From positions 1 through 44,754 of the forward strand of contig JBBRQD010000039.1 in NCBI GenBank assembly GCA_038227045.1: a DNA stretch of 44,754 nucleotides, read 5' to 3'. Made by a program: the position numbers and the translations under genes. This DNA comes from JANXLS01 sp038227045. GTDB lineage: Bacteria; Planctomycetota; SZUA-567; H5-PLA8. Of this stretch, positions 24,297-32,117 are shown in pieces (positions within the stretch are counted from its first letter, which is position 1; every line of letters begins with the position of its first letter). The notes beneath the pieces were generated by a model. That model had not been told where the DNA came from and did no database searches. It saw only the letters and a program-made list of their open reading frames with translations.

Positions 24297-25490
24297 CTAC
24301 GATACTTTCTTAATCACCGCTTTAACAACCGTCGGCGGCCATGTCTGCTTCGGAATCGTCAATTTGTAGAGCATGCGCGGCAGTTTCACTTTGAAGTGCG
24401 GCAGATGCGTCTTTCCGATGGGCTTTTCCGGGAGGTTCGGCTGTAAGTTCCAATTGGGGCCGGTTCCGAAAATCTGCGGGCGAATCAGCACCGGTTCTTG
24501 AGCACCAGTCGGCGCGATCACCCAGCCGAATCCGCCCGAACCGCCTGAACCCGGAATGCCGCCGGAACCCGGAACGCGGCCACTCGATCCAGGGAAGTGC
24601 CAGCTTCCCGCGACTGCGCCGCTGGAAATGCCGCTAAGCACCGCTCCGCTTCCGGCGACTCCGCCGCTGCTTTGCTGAAACCCGCGGCTTTCGCTGCCGC
24701 CTAAAAACGCTCCGCTGCTGACCACGCCGCCAAAGCTGCTGCGCAGACGCGACGCGCCCAACGAACTGACTCCGCGCGAACCGCCGCGGCTGCTCGTGCC
24801 GTTCAAATCCATGACGTCTTGAATCACGCTGCTCAGCGCCGCTTCTTCAGCCGGGCTCAAGCGCCAGACTTCGTCGATGCGCTCCGACACGCCCGCGTAC
24901 GGCGCGCCGAGTATGGACGAAACCACCAGACTGACCCACTCGCCGTCAGGCGAAAGCAACGCCATCTCGAAGACATACTGTCCGGGACGGCCCACGTGGA
25001 TGTACCATCCGCCGGCCGCGGGATCGATTTCCATGTCGGCCGCCGATTCTTCATCGACGCGATACAGGCGCATCACCCACGCGCAGGAATCGACGAACTC
25101 CGCACCGCGTTCCTTCTTGACGTTTTCAAGCGTTGCGCCGTTCAACTCCCAATAAACAAACACCCATTCCGGGTCGCGGACCAGCGCGACAAGGCGATCG
25201 AGATTGTAGCTATCGGGAATCGGCAGACCGCGATCGATATACGCCATCGGTTGCGGCGGTTCGCCAATCTCCTGCGCGACAACTGAGGACGGCGCTGTCG
25301 ACACGCCCTGCGAACTGCCGACGAAGCTCAGCTTGGACAGAACCTCGATCAATCCGGGCGATAGTTCCTCGTGCTCGCCATCCGGCTCCATTGACGCGGC
25401 CGGGCGTTTTCGTGCGCGAACCGGTCTCACGGGGTATTCGGTTTGAAAGGCGCCCGGGGCTTCAATGGGTTCGAGTGTGCTGTTGCTCAT
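24297..25490 (-). CDS. DUF4912 protein with a Ser/Gly-rich C-terminal half
   Basis: It encodes 397 residues. A DUF4912 domain (about 88-215) contains IPDSYNLDRLVALVRDPEW, VFVYWEL, WVMRLYRV, WYIHVGRPGQYVFEMAL and a following SPAEEAAL helix. Residues about 230-335 are a low-complexity Ser/Gly-rich run (SSGG, GSGG, SGG). The last 60 residues are basic and Pro-rich (LPHFKVKLPRML). DUF4912 is found with carbohydrate and glycogen enzymes in some phyla, but no such neighbours are present here. No Shine-Dalgarno is visible before the ATG; the start is set by the family length. Confidence 0.85.
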   Translation of the reverse strand: MSNSTLEPIEAPGAFQTEYPVRPVRARKRPAASMEPDGEHEELSPGLIEVLSKLSFVGSSQGVSTAPSSVVAQEIGEPPQPMAYIDRGLPIPDSYNLDRLVALVRDPEWVFVYWELNGATLENVKKERGAEFVDSCAWVMRLYRVDEESAADMEIDPAAGGWYIHVGRPGQYVFEMALLSPDGEWVSLVVSSILGAPYAGVSERIDEVWRLSPAEEAALSSVIQDVMDLNGTSSRGGSRGVSSLGASRLRSSFGGVVSSGAFLGGSESRGFQQSSGGVAGSGAVLSGISSGAVAGSWHFPGSSGRVPGSGGIPGSGGSGGFGWVIAPTGAQEPVLIRPQIFGTGPNWNLQPNLPEKPIGKTHLPHFKVKLPRMLYKLTIPKQTWPPTVVKAVIKKVS

Positions 25491-25765
25491 AAAGTTAAAT
25501 GCTCATTTCGTTCTTGCAGTAAAATTATCGCCCGTTGCTGTATCGTTTCGACACAGACTTCGCCAGAAAAAAGTGACTCCGTTTCGCCGCGCGCACCTCT
25601 CAAGGGACAGGATGAAAACCCATCTTGCTTGAGCATAGTGATTTAAATTCAGACGGCAACGTAGAAATTCGCGTGCCAAACATGGATTGTTTTCAAACAA
25701 CTGCGGATATTACCATGAATCGGTCTGAATTCGCATCAATTTCGCGCGAATTTTCAGTGAATAGA
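25491..25765. other. AT-richer divergent gap without a supported gene
   Basis: The 329 bases between the DUF4912 gene and the next plus-strand gene are AT-richer than their surroundings. The left part must hold the DUF4912 promoter; gataat at about 25523-25528 on the minus strand is one candidate. The right part holds the sigma-70 promoter given separately. A 61-codon frame with a TTG start (25625-25810) has no ribosome site and overlaps that promoter, so I do not call it. I see no repeat or RNA structure here. Confidence 0.5.
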
Positions 25766-25793
25766 TTGCATCACGATCAAGTGACGTTATACT
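25766..25793 (+). promoter_or_regulatory. Sigma-70 promoter (TTGCAT-16-TATACT)
   Basis: TTGCAT at 25766-25771 and TATACT at 25788-25793 are separated by 16 bases. The GTG start of the next gene is 26 bases downstream, preceded by GAGGTG. Confidence 0.6.
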
Positions 25794-25819
25794 GTGCCCT
25801 TCATTTTTGAGGTGACGCC

Positions 25820-26215
25820 GTGGCCATACCCACTCACTACATTAAGAAACGCGACATGCTGCACTCCGAGAAGACCTCTAAGGAGACACTGGCGAAGATC
25901 GGCCGCGAGTTTTTGGCAATGGAGCGGTATTCGGATGCGCTGGATTTTTTCGAAAAAGCCAAGGATTTGACCGCCCTGAACGAAATCAAACATCTGGCGA
26001 TTAAGAATGGAGACACTTTTTTGCTCTCGCGTCTCGATCGCTTTGACCGAACGCTGGTCGCGCGCGAGGAATGGAATCAGGCTGCGGAGCAAGCTGAGGC
26101 CGGCGGACGCGGCAGCATGGCGGCGTTCGCAGCCCGGCGGTTTGCGGCGCTCGACGCGGCCGTGGCTCAAAAGCCCGTGTTGCTGCCGGGTGCCGCGCCG
26201 CTCGCCGAGAACTAA
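25820..26215 (+). CDS. Small TPR-like protein, unknown function
   Basis: It encodes 131 residues starting at GTG with a GAGGTG ribosome site. Residues about 20-60 look like one or two TPR helix pairs (TLAKIGREFLAMERYSDALD, FFEKAKDLTALNEIKHLA). The C-terminal third is Ala-rich and low complexity. I do not recognise the family. It is expressed from the promoter at 25766-25793 and is followed by the small basic protein gene. Confidence 0.7.
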   Translation: MAIPTHYIKKRDMLHSEKTSKETLAKIGREFLAMERYSDALDFFEKAKDLTALNEIKHLAIKNGDTFLLSRLDRFDRTLVAREEWNQAAEQAEAGGRGSMAAFAARRFAALDAAVAQKPVLLPGAAPLAEN

Positions 26216-26309
26216 GTAAGGCAGCACAAAGAGTTTTGTTTTTTGTGAAGAATATTCGCGCCAATTTCGGCGCGTCACCGTAACGACAGAAGAGAGGATA
26301 CGACAGATC

Positions 26310-26426
26310 ATGGCAGCCAAGGACAAGAATCGACCGCTGAAGAACCGCCGCAGCAAGCGTGCCAACCACGGCATCAAACCGGGGTGCGGCCAGCCGCGCA
26401 GCCAGTTCAAACGCGCTCGCCGATAA
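26310..26426 (+). CDS. 38-residue highly basic protein
   Basis: It encodes 38 residues, MAAKDKNRPLKNRRSKRANH to start with, then GIKPGCGQPRSQFKRARR. Fourteen residues are Lys or Arg, with one Cys and one His. The size and charge recall the smallest ribosomal proteins (bL36, Thx) and the small basic proteins of PVC bacteria, but I see no clear match to either. A GAGAGG about 12 bases upstream is a possible ribosome site. A good terminator follows at 26457-26494, so it looks like a real expression unit. Confidence 0.6.
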   Translation: MAAKDKNRPLKNRRSKRANHGIKPGCGQPRSQFKRARR

Positions 26427-26456
26427 GAACGTACGGCGTTGACCGAACGCTCGAAG

Positions 26457-26494
26457 AACAGCCATTTGTCCCGTGACGAATGGCTGTTTCGTTT
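26457..26494 (+). terminator. Rho-independent terminator after the small basic protein
   Basis: The 10-bp stem aacagccatt / aatggctgtt with a 12-base loop is followed by tcgttt. It lies 30 bases after the small gene. An ATG at 26480 lies inside the hairpin. Confidence 0.65.
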
Positions 26495-26509
26495 GCAAGG
26501 GTTGAAAAA

Positions 26510-27043
26510 GTGGACGAAAAAAAGTCTTCCGCACTCGCCCGCGCCCGCGCCGACCTAGCCGCCGGCCGCCCGGATCTCGCACGCGACCGGGTTCAGGGCT
26601 GCTTGCATTCGCAACTCGTCAACGGCGAATACAGCGAAGAAACGTATTTGTTGCTCGGTGATATTTATTTTGCGATGCGCGATCTTGCGCGTGCCGGTGC
26701 CGCGTGGATGCTCACTGAACGCAGCGACGGCGACGCTCAAACGGCCTTCGACGCATTCAATAAGCGTTTCGGTACGGACGCGGCGAATGTGCTGAACGCT
26801 GTTAAACCGCGCGCGCCGTCCGAACTGTACCCGCCCAAAGTTCAAGAGCGCCTGCGCCAATGGAATTATCGCTACCTGCCGTACCGTGCGCGCACTCAAC
26901 CGCGTAGCGCGGACGAGATGTCCCCTGACGAGGCGCAACCGACGCTCCGCCCGATCGAAGCCGGCTGCATCGCGATGCTGATCGTGGGATTTTTTCTGTT
27001 CTGCGCGTACGTGTACCTAATGTTTTTCGGGCGGCATCCCTAA
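26510..27043 (+). CDS. DUF6584-like protein with C-terminal membrane anchor
   Basis: It encodes 177 residues from a GTG preceded by AAGGG about 8 bases upstream. The N-terminal ARARADLAAGRPDLARDRVQ, then TYLLLGDIYFAMRDLARAGA, matches the TPR-like DUF6584 family. The C-terminus has one membrane segment (about 150-172, IAMLIVGFFLFCAYVYLMFF), so it is tail anchored. An in-frame ATG at 26480 lies in the terminator of the previous gene and has no ribosome site. The role is unknown. Confidence 0.75.
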   Translation: MDEKKSSALARARADLAAGRPDLARDRVQGCLHSQLVNGEYSEETYLLLGDIYFAMRDLARAGAAWMLTERSDGDAQTAFDAFNKRFGTDAANVLNAVKPRAPSELYPPKVQERLRQWNYRYLPYRARTQPRSADEMSPDEAQPTLRPIEAGCIAMLIVGFFLFCAYVYLMFFGRHP

Positions 27044-27183
27044 AGAACCGCGACGGCGAGGGAGCGGTCACGCTGGAACTCTCACGATTCATTGAATTCC
27101 ATTTAATCGGAAATCTTCGTTGAAACGCTGAGCGCGTGTCGATTCGAAATAGCCACTCCCTTGCGGTCGCGGTTCTTGAACAC

Positions 27184-27221
27184 AAAAAAACCGCCGCGCT
27201 CCTTTTGTAGAAGCACGGCGG
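27184..27221 (-). terminator. Rho-independent terminator of the ferredoxin gene
   Basis: The stem ccgccgcgct / agcacggcgg (one mismatch) is followed on the minus strand by seven Ts. Confidence 0.8.
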
Positions 27222-27255
27222 CCATTCCAAATTCTCTCTCGAATAGAGCGCTCGC

Positions 27256-27561
27256 CTACGGCGTGATGCGCGCCGCGTCGATGATCGCCTGATCCTTGCC
27301 GACGAACCAGTTTTTGTTCATGTCGATGAACGCCTTTTCCGCGTCTGGAACGTCGTCCAGGGGGAAGACGGCCGCGACGGGGCACTCGGGAACGCAGAGT
27401 CCGCAGTCGATGCATTCATCGGGACTGATGATCAAAATGTTGCCATCGCCCGCAGCGCCGATGTCGCTTACCGGGACATCGTAAAAGCAGTTAACCGGGC
27501 AGACTTTCATGCATGCGGTGTCGTGCGTTCCGATGCAGGGGGACGTCGTTACATGGGCCAT
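27256..27561 (-). CDS. 7Fe (3Fe-4S/4Fe-4S) ferredoxin
   Basis: It encodes 101 residues. The Cys pattern is Cys9, Cys17, Cys21, Cys25 and Cys50-x2-53-x2-56-x3-60. The missing Cys at about position 12 and the ending CVPECPVAAVFP fit the FdxA-like group with one 3Fe-4S and one 4Fe-4S cluster. It is a cytoplasmic electron carrier. GGAGG stands before the ATG, with a promoter at 27597-27625 and a terminator at 27184, so it forms a single-gene unit. Confidence 0.93.
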   Translation of the reverse strand: MAHVTTSPCIGTHDTACMKVCPVNCFYDVPVSDIGAAGDGNILIISPDECIDCGLCVPECPVAAVFPLDDVPDAEKAFIDMNKNWFVGKDQAIIDAARITP

Positions 27562-27596
27562 TTATGAACCTCCTTGGTTCTTTGGTTCCACTGAAA

Positions 27597-27625
27597 ACTA
27601 TGCCAGACCGAAACTATAGTGTAAA
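27597..27625 (-). promoter_or_regulatory. Candidate sigma-70 promoter of the ferredoxin gene
   Basis: On the minus strand TTTACA and CATAGT are 17 bases apart, and the ATG is about 36 bases further. TATAGT a few bases upstream is an alternative -10. Confidence 0.4.
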
Positions 27626-27722
27626 ATCGCGCCTACCTATCTATGCCGCGCGCGAATTTTGTAAAGCGAAAAAGCGCAACCTTTATGGATTCCTTTCACG
27701 GATCGCCATCTTTTGCCGGGAG

Positions 27723-28553
27723 TCACAACACCCAGCGCTCAACGGCTTCCGCCACTGCGTCGTTCTCGTGATCGCGTTCCGTGAAGGCTTTCGCCGCCGC
27801 CCGGCAGGCGGCGCCCGCGTTGGCCACCGCGACCGGCCAGCCGGCGCGCGACAGCATCGAGACGTCGTTTTCACCGTCGCCCATGGCCATGATCTCGGAA
27901 AAATCCACGCCCAGTTTTCCGGCGATGAACCCGAGCGCGTCGCCTTTGCTGGCTCCGGGCGCGAGGAATTCGAGGTATTCAGGATCCGTCCGAACCACCG
28001 CCGCGCGCGTGCCAAGTTTCGCTTTCCAATGCACGGCGACGGCCTCCCGCTGCGCCGGTTCCATCACCAGCAGCAGTTTCGTCGGCTCGCGATGCAGGAA
28101 GCCCAGAAGCGATTCAACGAAGCGATAAGGCGAACCGGTGCGGTCGCGATAAATGTCGATCCACGGGCGGAGATGCGGACCATCCTCGCTGACGATCACG
28201 TCGTCGAGATAATAATTGACCTGCAAGCGCCGCTCGCGCGCATAAGCGTAAAGCTCCGCGGCAATGTCCGTCGGCAGCGGGCGGTGATAGAGCAGTTCGC
28301 GACCGTCGGCAATCGGACCGCGCACGGCCGCTCCGTTGTAACTGACTAGAAACAAATCCAGACCCAGCGCCTTTATCGCCGGCTCCATCGCCGGCGTCAT
28401 GCGGCCCGAAGCTAAAACGATTTCGACGCCCTTCGCCCGCGCCGCGCGCAATGCCGCAATCGTACGCGGCCCGATGGATTTATCCGCGCGCAAAAGCGTG
28501 CCGTCGAGATCGAGCGCGATCAGGCGAATGGGAACGGCGGGCTTCAGCTCCAT
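27723..28553 (-). CDS. Cof-type HAD-IIB phosphatase
   Basis: It encodes 276 residues. Motif I is DLDGT (15-19, with the nucleophile Asp15). A Ser in LASGRM gives motif II, a Lys in PTKLLLVM motif III, and GDGENDVSML motif IV. The cap domain of about 110 residues sits between motifs II and III, as in the Cof subfamily (sugar phosphates, flavin or pyridoxal phosphates). The substrate cannot be read from the sequence. It may share a message with the dehydrogenase gene upstream, which ends 24 bases before its start. Confidence 0.92.
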   Translation of the reverse strand: MELKPAVPIRLIALDLDGTLLRADKSIGPRTIAALRAARAKGVEIVLASGRMTPAMEPAIKALGLDLFLVSYNGAAVRGPIADGRELLYHRPLPTDIAAELYAYARERRLQVNYYLDDVIVSEDGPHLRPWIDIYRDRTGSPYRFVESLLGFLHREPTKLLLVMEPAQREAVAVHWKAKLGTRAAVVRTDPEYLEFLAPGASKGDALGFIAGKLGVDFSEIMAMGDGENDVSMLSRAGWPVAVANAGAACRAAAKAFTERDHENDAVAEAVERWVL

Positions 28554-28577
28554 TAATTTAGTTCCAAACGCAACGGT

Positions 28578-29525
28578 TTAATATCCTCGGACCTTACCCA
28601 CGCAATTTTTGAGCCGTTCGCCGCGCAGGTGGCGGCGCAAATTATCCAGGAAGACCTCAAACGCGCGCGCCTCGTAGTCGCTGCGGTCGCCGCCAATGTG
28701 CGGCGTGATCAACACGTTGGGCAACGCGTAGAATTCGGAATCGGCGGGCAGCGGCTCTTGTTTAAAGACATCCAATCCGGCGCCGGCAAGCTGCCCGGAT
28801 TTTAGCGCTTCAATCAAAGCGCGCTCATCAATCGCGTTGCCTCGCCCCACATTGATCAGCAGACAATGCGGCGGCAGCAACGCCAGTCGCCGCGCGTTGA
28901 TCAGATCGTCGGTGTCGGGTGTCGCGGGCAGGATCAAGGTCAGTACGTCGCAACGAGGCAGATTTGAATCGAGTGCGACAATGGCGTGTGTTTCGTCGGC
29001 TTCGCGTGCGGGCGAACCGCTGCGGTTTAGCCCCATCGTTTTCATTCCAAGCGCCCGCGCGATCTCGCAGACGCGCCTGCCCAGCGCGCCCAACCCGAGC
29101 ACACCCATCGTCAGACCGCTCAAGACCAGCGGAGTGTCTTTTGAATCCTTCGATTTCCAACCGCCGGGTTTCAATGTTTTTTCGTACAGATGGATGCGCC
29201 GCGAGAGTGCCAGAAGCAGAGCGAAAGCATGCTGCGCGCAGCCTTCATGCATTCCGGACGCGGTGGTGAGTTCGAACGAGCCCTTCAAAAACGCTTCGCA
29301 CGACGCCCACTTTTCGACGCCGGCCGACGGATTTTGCAGCCATTTCAAAGCATGCGCTGAATTCAACAATTCGATATCGGGCCTGCCAAAAATAATCGAT
29401 GCGCCGGAAACAGCCGCCGCGTCGTTCGGCGAACCTTCCCGCCAGTCGAATTGCGGAAATTCAGCCTGAGCGGCGAGAAACGGTTCGCGCGGAATGGGGA
29501 AGCAAATCAGAATAGTTTCGCGCAT
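28578..29525 (-). CDS. D-2-hydroxyacid dehydrogenase
   Basis: It encodes 315 residues of the NAD-dependent D-isomer family. The nucleotide fold holds GVLGLGALGRRVCEIARALGM. Catalytic residues are Arg in NVGRGNAIDE, Glu in FKQEPLP and His in TPHIGG. Substrate-range features are not distinctive; GyaR- or PdxB-like activity cannot be told apart. ATG 29525 is chosen over a TTG two codons upstream. The repeat C hairpin lies just upstream of the start. Confidence 0.92.
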   Translation of the reverse strand: MRETILICFPIPREPFLAAQAEFPQFDWREGSPNDAAAVSGASIIFGRPDIELLNSAHALKWLQNPSAGVEKWASCEAFLKGSFELTTASGMHEGCAQHAFALLLALSRRIHLYEKTLKPGGWKSKDSKDTPLVLSGLTMGVLGLGALGRRVCEIARALGMKTMGLNRSGSPAREADETHAIVALDSNLPRCDVLTLILPATPDTDDLINARRLALLPPHCLLINVGRGNAIDERALIEALKSGQLAGAGLDVFKQEPLPADSEFYALPNVLITPHIGGDRSDYEARAFEVFLDNLRRHLRGERLKNCVGKVRGY

Positions 29526-29533
29526 AGGCAAAC

Positions 29534-29651
29534 GGGTGCCACGGAGCAGTACCCTGCTCCGTGCTGTTGCGCACCGATTTTAAAGAATTCGTTTTCAGGC
29601 ACGAAATCGTGCGAGCCTCGGAACGGAGCAGGGTACTGCTCCGTGGCACCC
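29534..29651. repeat. Repeat C: perfect 29-bp-arm inverted repeat with inner palindromes
   Basis: The left arm 29534-29562 begins gggtgccacggagcag and the right arm 29623-29651 is its exact complement. Each arm is itself a hairpin (acggagcag / ctgctccgt). The 60-base loop includes gcacgaaatcgtgc, another palindrome. It fills the gap between the dehydrogenase and the secreted protein gene. Confidence 0.85.
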
Positions 29652-29661
29652 AAAACACGGT

Positions 29662-30060
29662 CTAGTTTTTAATTTGATACACGAGGCTGACCTGCGTCTC
29701 CGTCGAAATTTTATCCACGCGCGCAGAGACATACCAGTAGCGCTTGCCGTCGTCGCTCTTTATGTTCTCCTGCTGGACCTTGTCTTCTTTGTCATCGACC
29801 GACTGCACTTTCATTTCCTTGAATCCGGACGCTTCGAAGCCCTTCTTATAGAAGTCTCTGACTTCGACGGGCGTTTTGGCCGTGGTGAAGTACCAGGTGA
29901 CACTGCTCTCTTTCTCGCTCTTCTTGTTTTCAATAAGTTTCGGTTTGGCGTCCGGAAATGCCGGAACCCAATCGGGCATCTTCGGATCTTCTTCAGCGCG
30001 CAAGGCTCCCGCCGCGCACACCACCAACGCCAGCATACCGAGCTTCAATGCAAATTTCAT
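29662..30060 (-). CDS. Secreted protein of unknown function
   Basis: It encodes 132 residues with a signal peptide (about 1-21, ending GALRAEE). The mature part starts DPKMPDWVPAFPDAKPKLIE, followed by WYFTTAKTPVEVRDFYKKGF and RYWYVSARVDK. PxFP...FYKKGFEASGF-type proteins with an F-Y-x-x-x-L/F helix are common secreted proteins in PVC genomes, with no function known. GGAGGAGG lies 6 bases before ATG 30060, which decides the start against a longer frame to 30162. Confidence 0.8.
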   Translation of the reverse strand: MKFALKLGMLALVVCAAGALRAEEDPKMPDWVPAFPDAKPKLIENKKSEKESSVTWYFTTAKTPVEVRDFYKKGFEASGFKEMKVQSVDDKEDKVQQENIKSDDGKRYWYVSARVDKISTETQVSLVYQIKN

Positions 30061-30359
30061 GCGATCCTCCTCCAGGTAAATTGCCGAATGGACATCGTCG
30101 ATGAGGCCATAGCCTACACGATATCGGGCCACGTTCAAAAGAAAGTGTGAGCGAATCCCCAAACGAGCGGTAATTAGCCCGACGAGAATCTGGAATTTTG
30201 GGTGCGCACGTCGTTCTTTTTCAATTCCGCTATTGATTTATCCGCTTCTTGACGCATAACCAACGGCACAACTGAGGTCTCGTGTCCGCCATGGGAGATA
30301 GCGGGCATCGTCTGTTCGTGTTTCGATTCTCCACCCCACTAAAATAGGAGGCTACTAGA

Positions 30360-30965
30360 ATGGCATTCACGTTGCCCGCACTGCCCTACGCGCCCGACGC
30401 GCTCGAACCGAATATCGACAAGATGACCATGGAGATTCACCACGGCAAGCACCACAACGCGTACGTGACCAATCTCAACGCGGCATTGAAGGAGCAAGCC
30501 GATCTGCTGGCGCTGCCCATCGAAACGCTTTTGGCCGACAAGTGCGCCAAGGTTCCCGAAGCCATTCGGCAGGCGGTCATCAACAACGGCGGCGGCCACG
30601 CCAATCATTCGCTCTTCTGGACGGTGCTCGCCCCGAACGCGGGTGGCGAACCGACGGGCGAAGTCGGCGATGCGATCAAGAGCACCTTCGGCGGTCTGGC
30701 CGGCTTGCAGGAAAAGATGAACGACGCCGGCGCCAAGCGCTTCGGGAGCGGCTGGTCGTGGCTGGTGAAAAAAGGCGGCAAGCTCGAAGTCTATTCGACG
30801 GCCAACCAGGATTCTCCAATCATGGTCGGCGATGTGCCGGTCTTCGGCATCGACGTGTGGGAACACGCGTACTATTTGAAGTACCAGAACCGCCGGCCGG
30901 ATTACTTGAAGGCCATCTGGAACGCGGTGAACTGGGCGGAAGTCAACAAGCGCTTCAAGGCCTAA
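30360..30965 (+). CDS. sodA: Cytosolic Fe/Mn superoxide dismutase, Mn type
   Basis: It encodes 201 residues that convert superoxide to oxygen and hydrogen peroxide. Metal ligands are His27 (MEIHHGKHH), His83 (HANHSLFW), Asp165 and His169 (DVWEHAYYL). Gln150 in TANQDSPIM sits where Mn enzymes have their second-sphere glutamine, so manganese is the likely metal. There is no signal peptide. TAGGAGG lies 8 bases before the ATG, and a strong terminator follows at 30986. A second, exported copy is the next gene. Confidence 0.94.
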   Translation: MAFTLPALPYAPDALEPNIDKMTMEIHHGKHHNAYVTNLNAALKEQADLLALPIETLLADKCAKVPEAIRQAVINNGGGHANHSLFWTVLAPNAGGEPTGEVGDAIKSTFGGLAGLQEKMNDAGAKRFGSGWSWLVKKGGKLEVYSTANQDSPIMVGDVPVFGIDVWEHAYYLKYQNRRPDYLKAIWNAVNWAEVNKRFKA

Positions 30966-30985
30966 ACGAGGTCTCTGTTTTCAAG

Positions 30986-31025
30986 GTTCGCGGTTTGCGG
31001 TTTTTCCGCAAACCGCGAACTTTTT
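30986..31025 (+). terminator. Strong rho-independent terminator
   Basis: A perfect 15-bp stem (gttcgcggtttgcgg and its complement) with a TTTTT loop is followed by TTTTT. It lies 20 bases after the first sod gene. Confidence 0.93.
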
Positions 31026-31167
31026 GAAGGCTTGCGTGAAGCAATCGCTCAGGGGGAGCGCGGCGAATGCCAAAAGTCGCTAGACACATTTCGCGCCGCG
31101 ATTTGCGCTTCAATGGTTTAATTTAAACTGATTCGTTTTCCGTTTTTAACCCTTTAGGAGATTCTTC

Positions 31168-31896
31168 ATGTCCGACGACAAGATCGTTTCAGGTCTCGAC
31201 CGCCGCACGTTCATCGCCACCGGCATCGCCGCCGGCGCGGCTGTGCTGGCGACTGGCGCGCTCGGCTCCGGCATCGTTCTGGCGGAGGGCACCGCATTCG
31301 AAGTTCCCAAGCTCGCATTCGCGTTCGACGCGCTCGAACCGCACATCGACGCCAAGACTATGGAAATCCATCACGACAAGCACCACGCCGCATACGTGGC
31401 GAATCTGAACAAGGCGCTGGCCGGAAACGCCGATCTCGGCAAGCTCAAGATCGAAGAGATTCTGGCGGACAAAGCGGCGAAAGTGCCGGAAGCGATTCAT
31501 CAGGCCGTCATCAACAACGGCGGCGGGCATTACAATCACACACTTTTCTGGGAGAGCCTCGCGCCGAAAGCAGGCGGCGAACCCAAGGGCCCGCTGGCCG
31601 ATGCCATCAAGAGCACCTTCACCGATTTCAAGACGTTCACCGAAAAGATGAACGAAGCCGGCATGAAGCGCTTCGGCAGCGGCTGGGCCTGGTTGTCCAA
31701 GACCGCCGACGGGAAGCTTGAAGTGGCATCAAGCGCCAATCAGGATAGCCCCATTATGGAGGGCAAAAAGCCGCTCCTGGGCATCGACGTATGGGAACAC
31801 GCGTACTATTTGAACTATCAGAATCGGCGCGCCGATTATCTCAAGGCCATCTGGAACGTGATCAACTGGGCCGAAGTCGAAAAGCGTTTCGCGTAA
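31168..31896 (+). CDS. Exported superoxide dismutase with a Tat signal
   Basis: It encodes 242 residues. The N-terminus has a twin-arginine motif LDRRTFIA (Arg12-Arg13) followed by a hydrophobic stretch to about residue 38, so it should be folded, loaded with metal and exported by Tat. The catalytic part aligns along its length with the first copy: MEIHHDKHHAAYV, GHYNHTLFW, SANQDSPIM and DVWEHAYYL. It is thus Mn-type too. AGGAG lies just before the ATG. A terminator separates it from the first copy, so the two are transcribed separately. Confidence 0.93.
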   Translation: MSDDKIVSGLDRRTFIATGIAAGAAVLATGALGSGIVLAEGTAFEVPKLAFAFDALEPHIDAKTMEIHHDKHHAAYVANLNKALAGNADLGKLKIEEILADKAAKVPEAIHQAVINNGGGHYNHTLFWESLAPKAGGEPKGPLADAIKSTFTDFKTFTEKMNEAGMKRFGSGWAWLSKTADGKLEVASSANQDSPIMEGKKPLLGIDVWEHAYYLNYQNRRADYLKAIWNVINWAEVEKRFA

Positions 31897-31940
31897 GACC
31901 CGGAATGCGCAAGACGTTTGGTTTATCGGCGATCCACTTA

Positions 31941-32043
31941 ATCGCGGATGAACGCAAATGAGCGCAAATTACCGCAGATGGATTTCAACGAACGGCCTAT
32001 TTTTATCTGCGGTAATTTGCGTTAATCCGTGTTCATCTGCGAT
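31941..32043. repeat. Repeat family A, long imperfect hairpin
   Basis: Left arm 31941-31980 (atcgcggatgaacgcaaatg onward) and right arm 32005-32043 (atctgcggtaatttgcg onward to catctgcgat) are inverted copies with a few mismatches. The right arm is related to 14208-14250. Confidence 0.75.
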
Positions 32044-32117
32044 TGAGTAGGACATGGAATATCCAGAGAATTCCGAGTTTGGCGAAGTGGCCCGCAGCAC
32101 AAGAGGAGAATCGAGCG

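Noticed and set aside
25625..25810. 61-codon frame with TTG start
   Set aside because: No ribosome site, no recognisable sequence, and it overlaps a good sigma-70 promoter of the next gene.
26480..26510. ATG start at 26480 for the DUF6584-like gene
   Set aside because: It lies inside the terminator hairpin of the previous gene; GTG 26510 has an AAGGG ribosome site.
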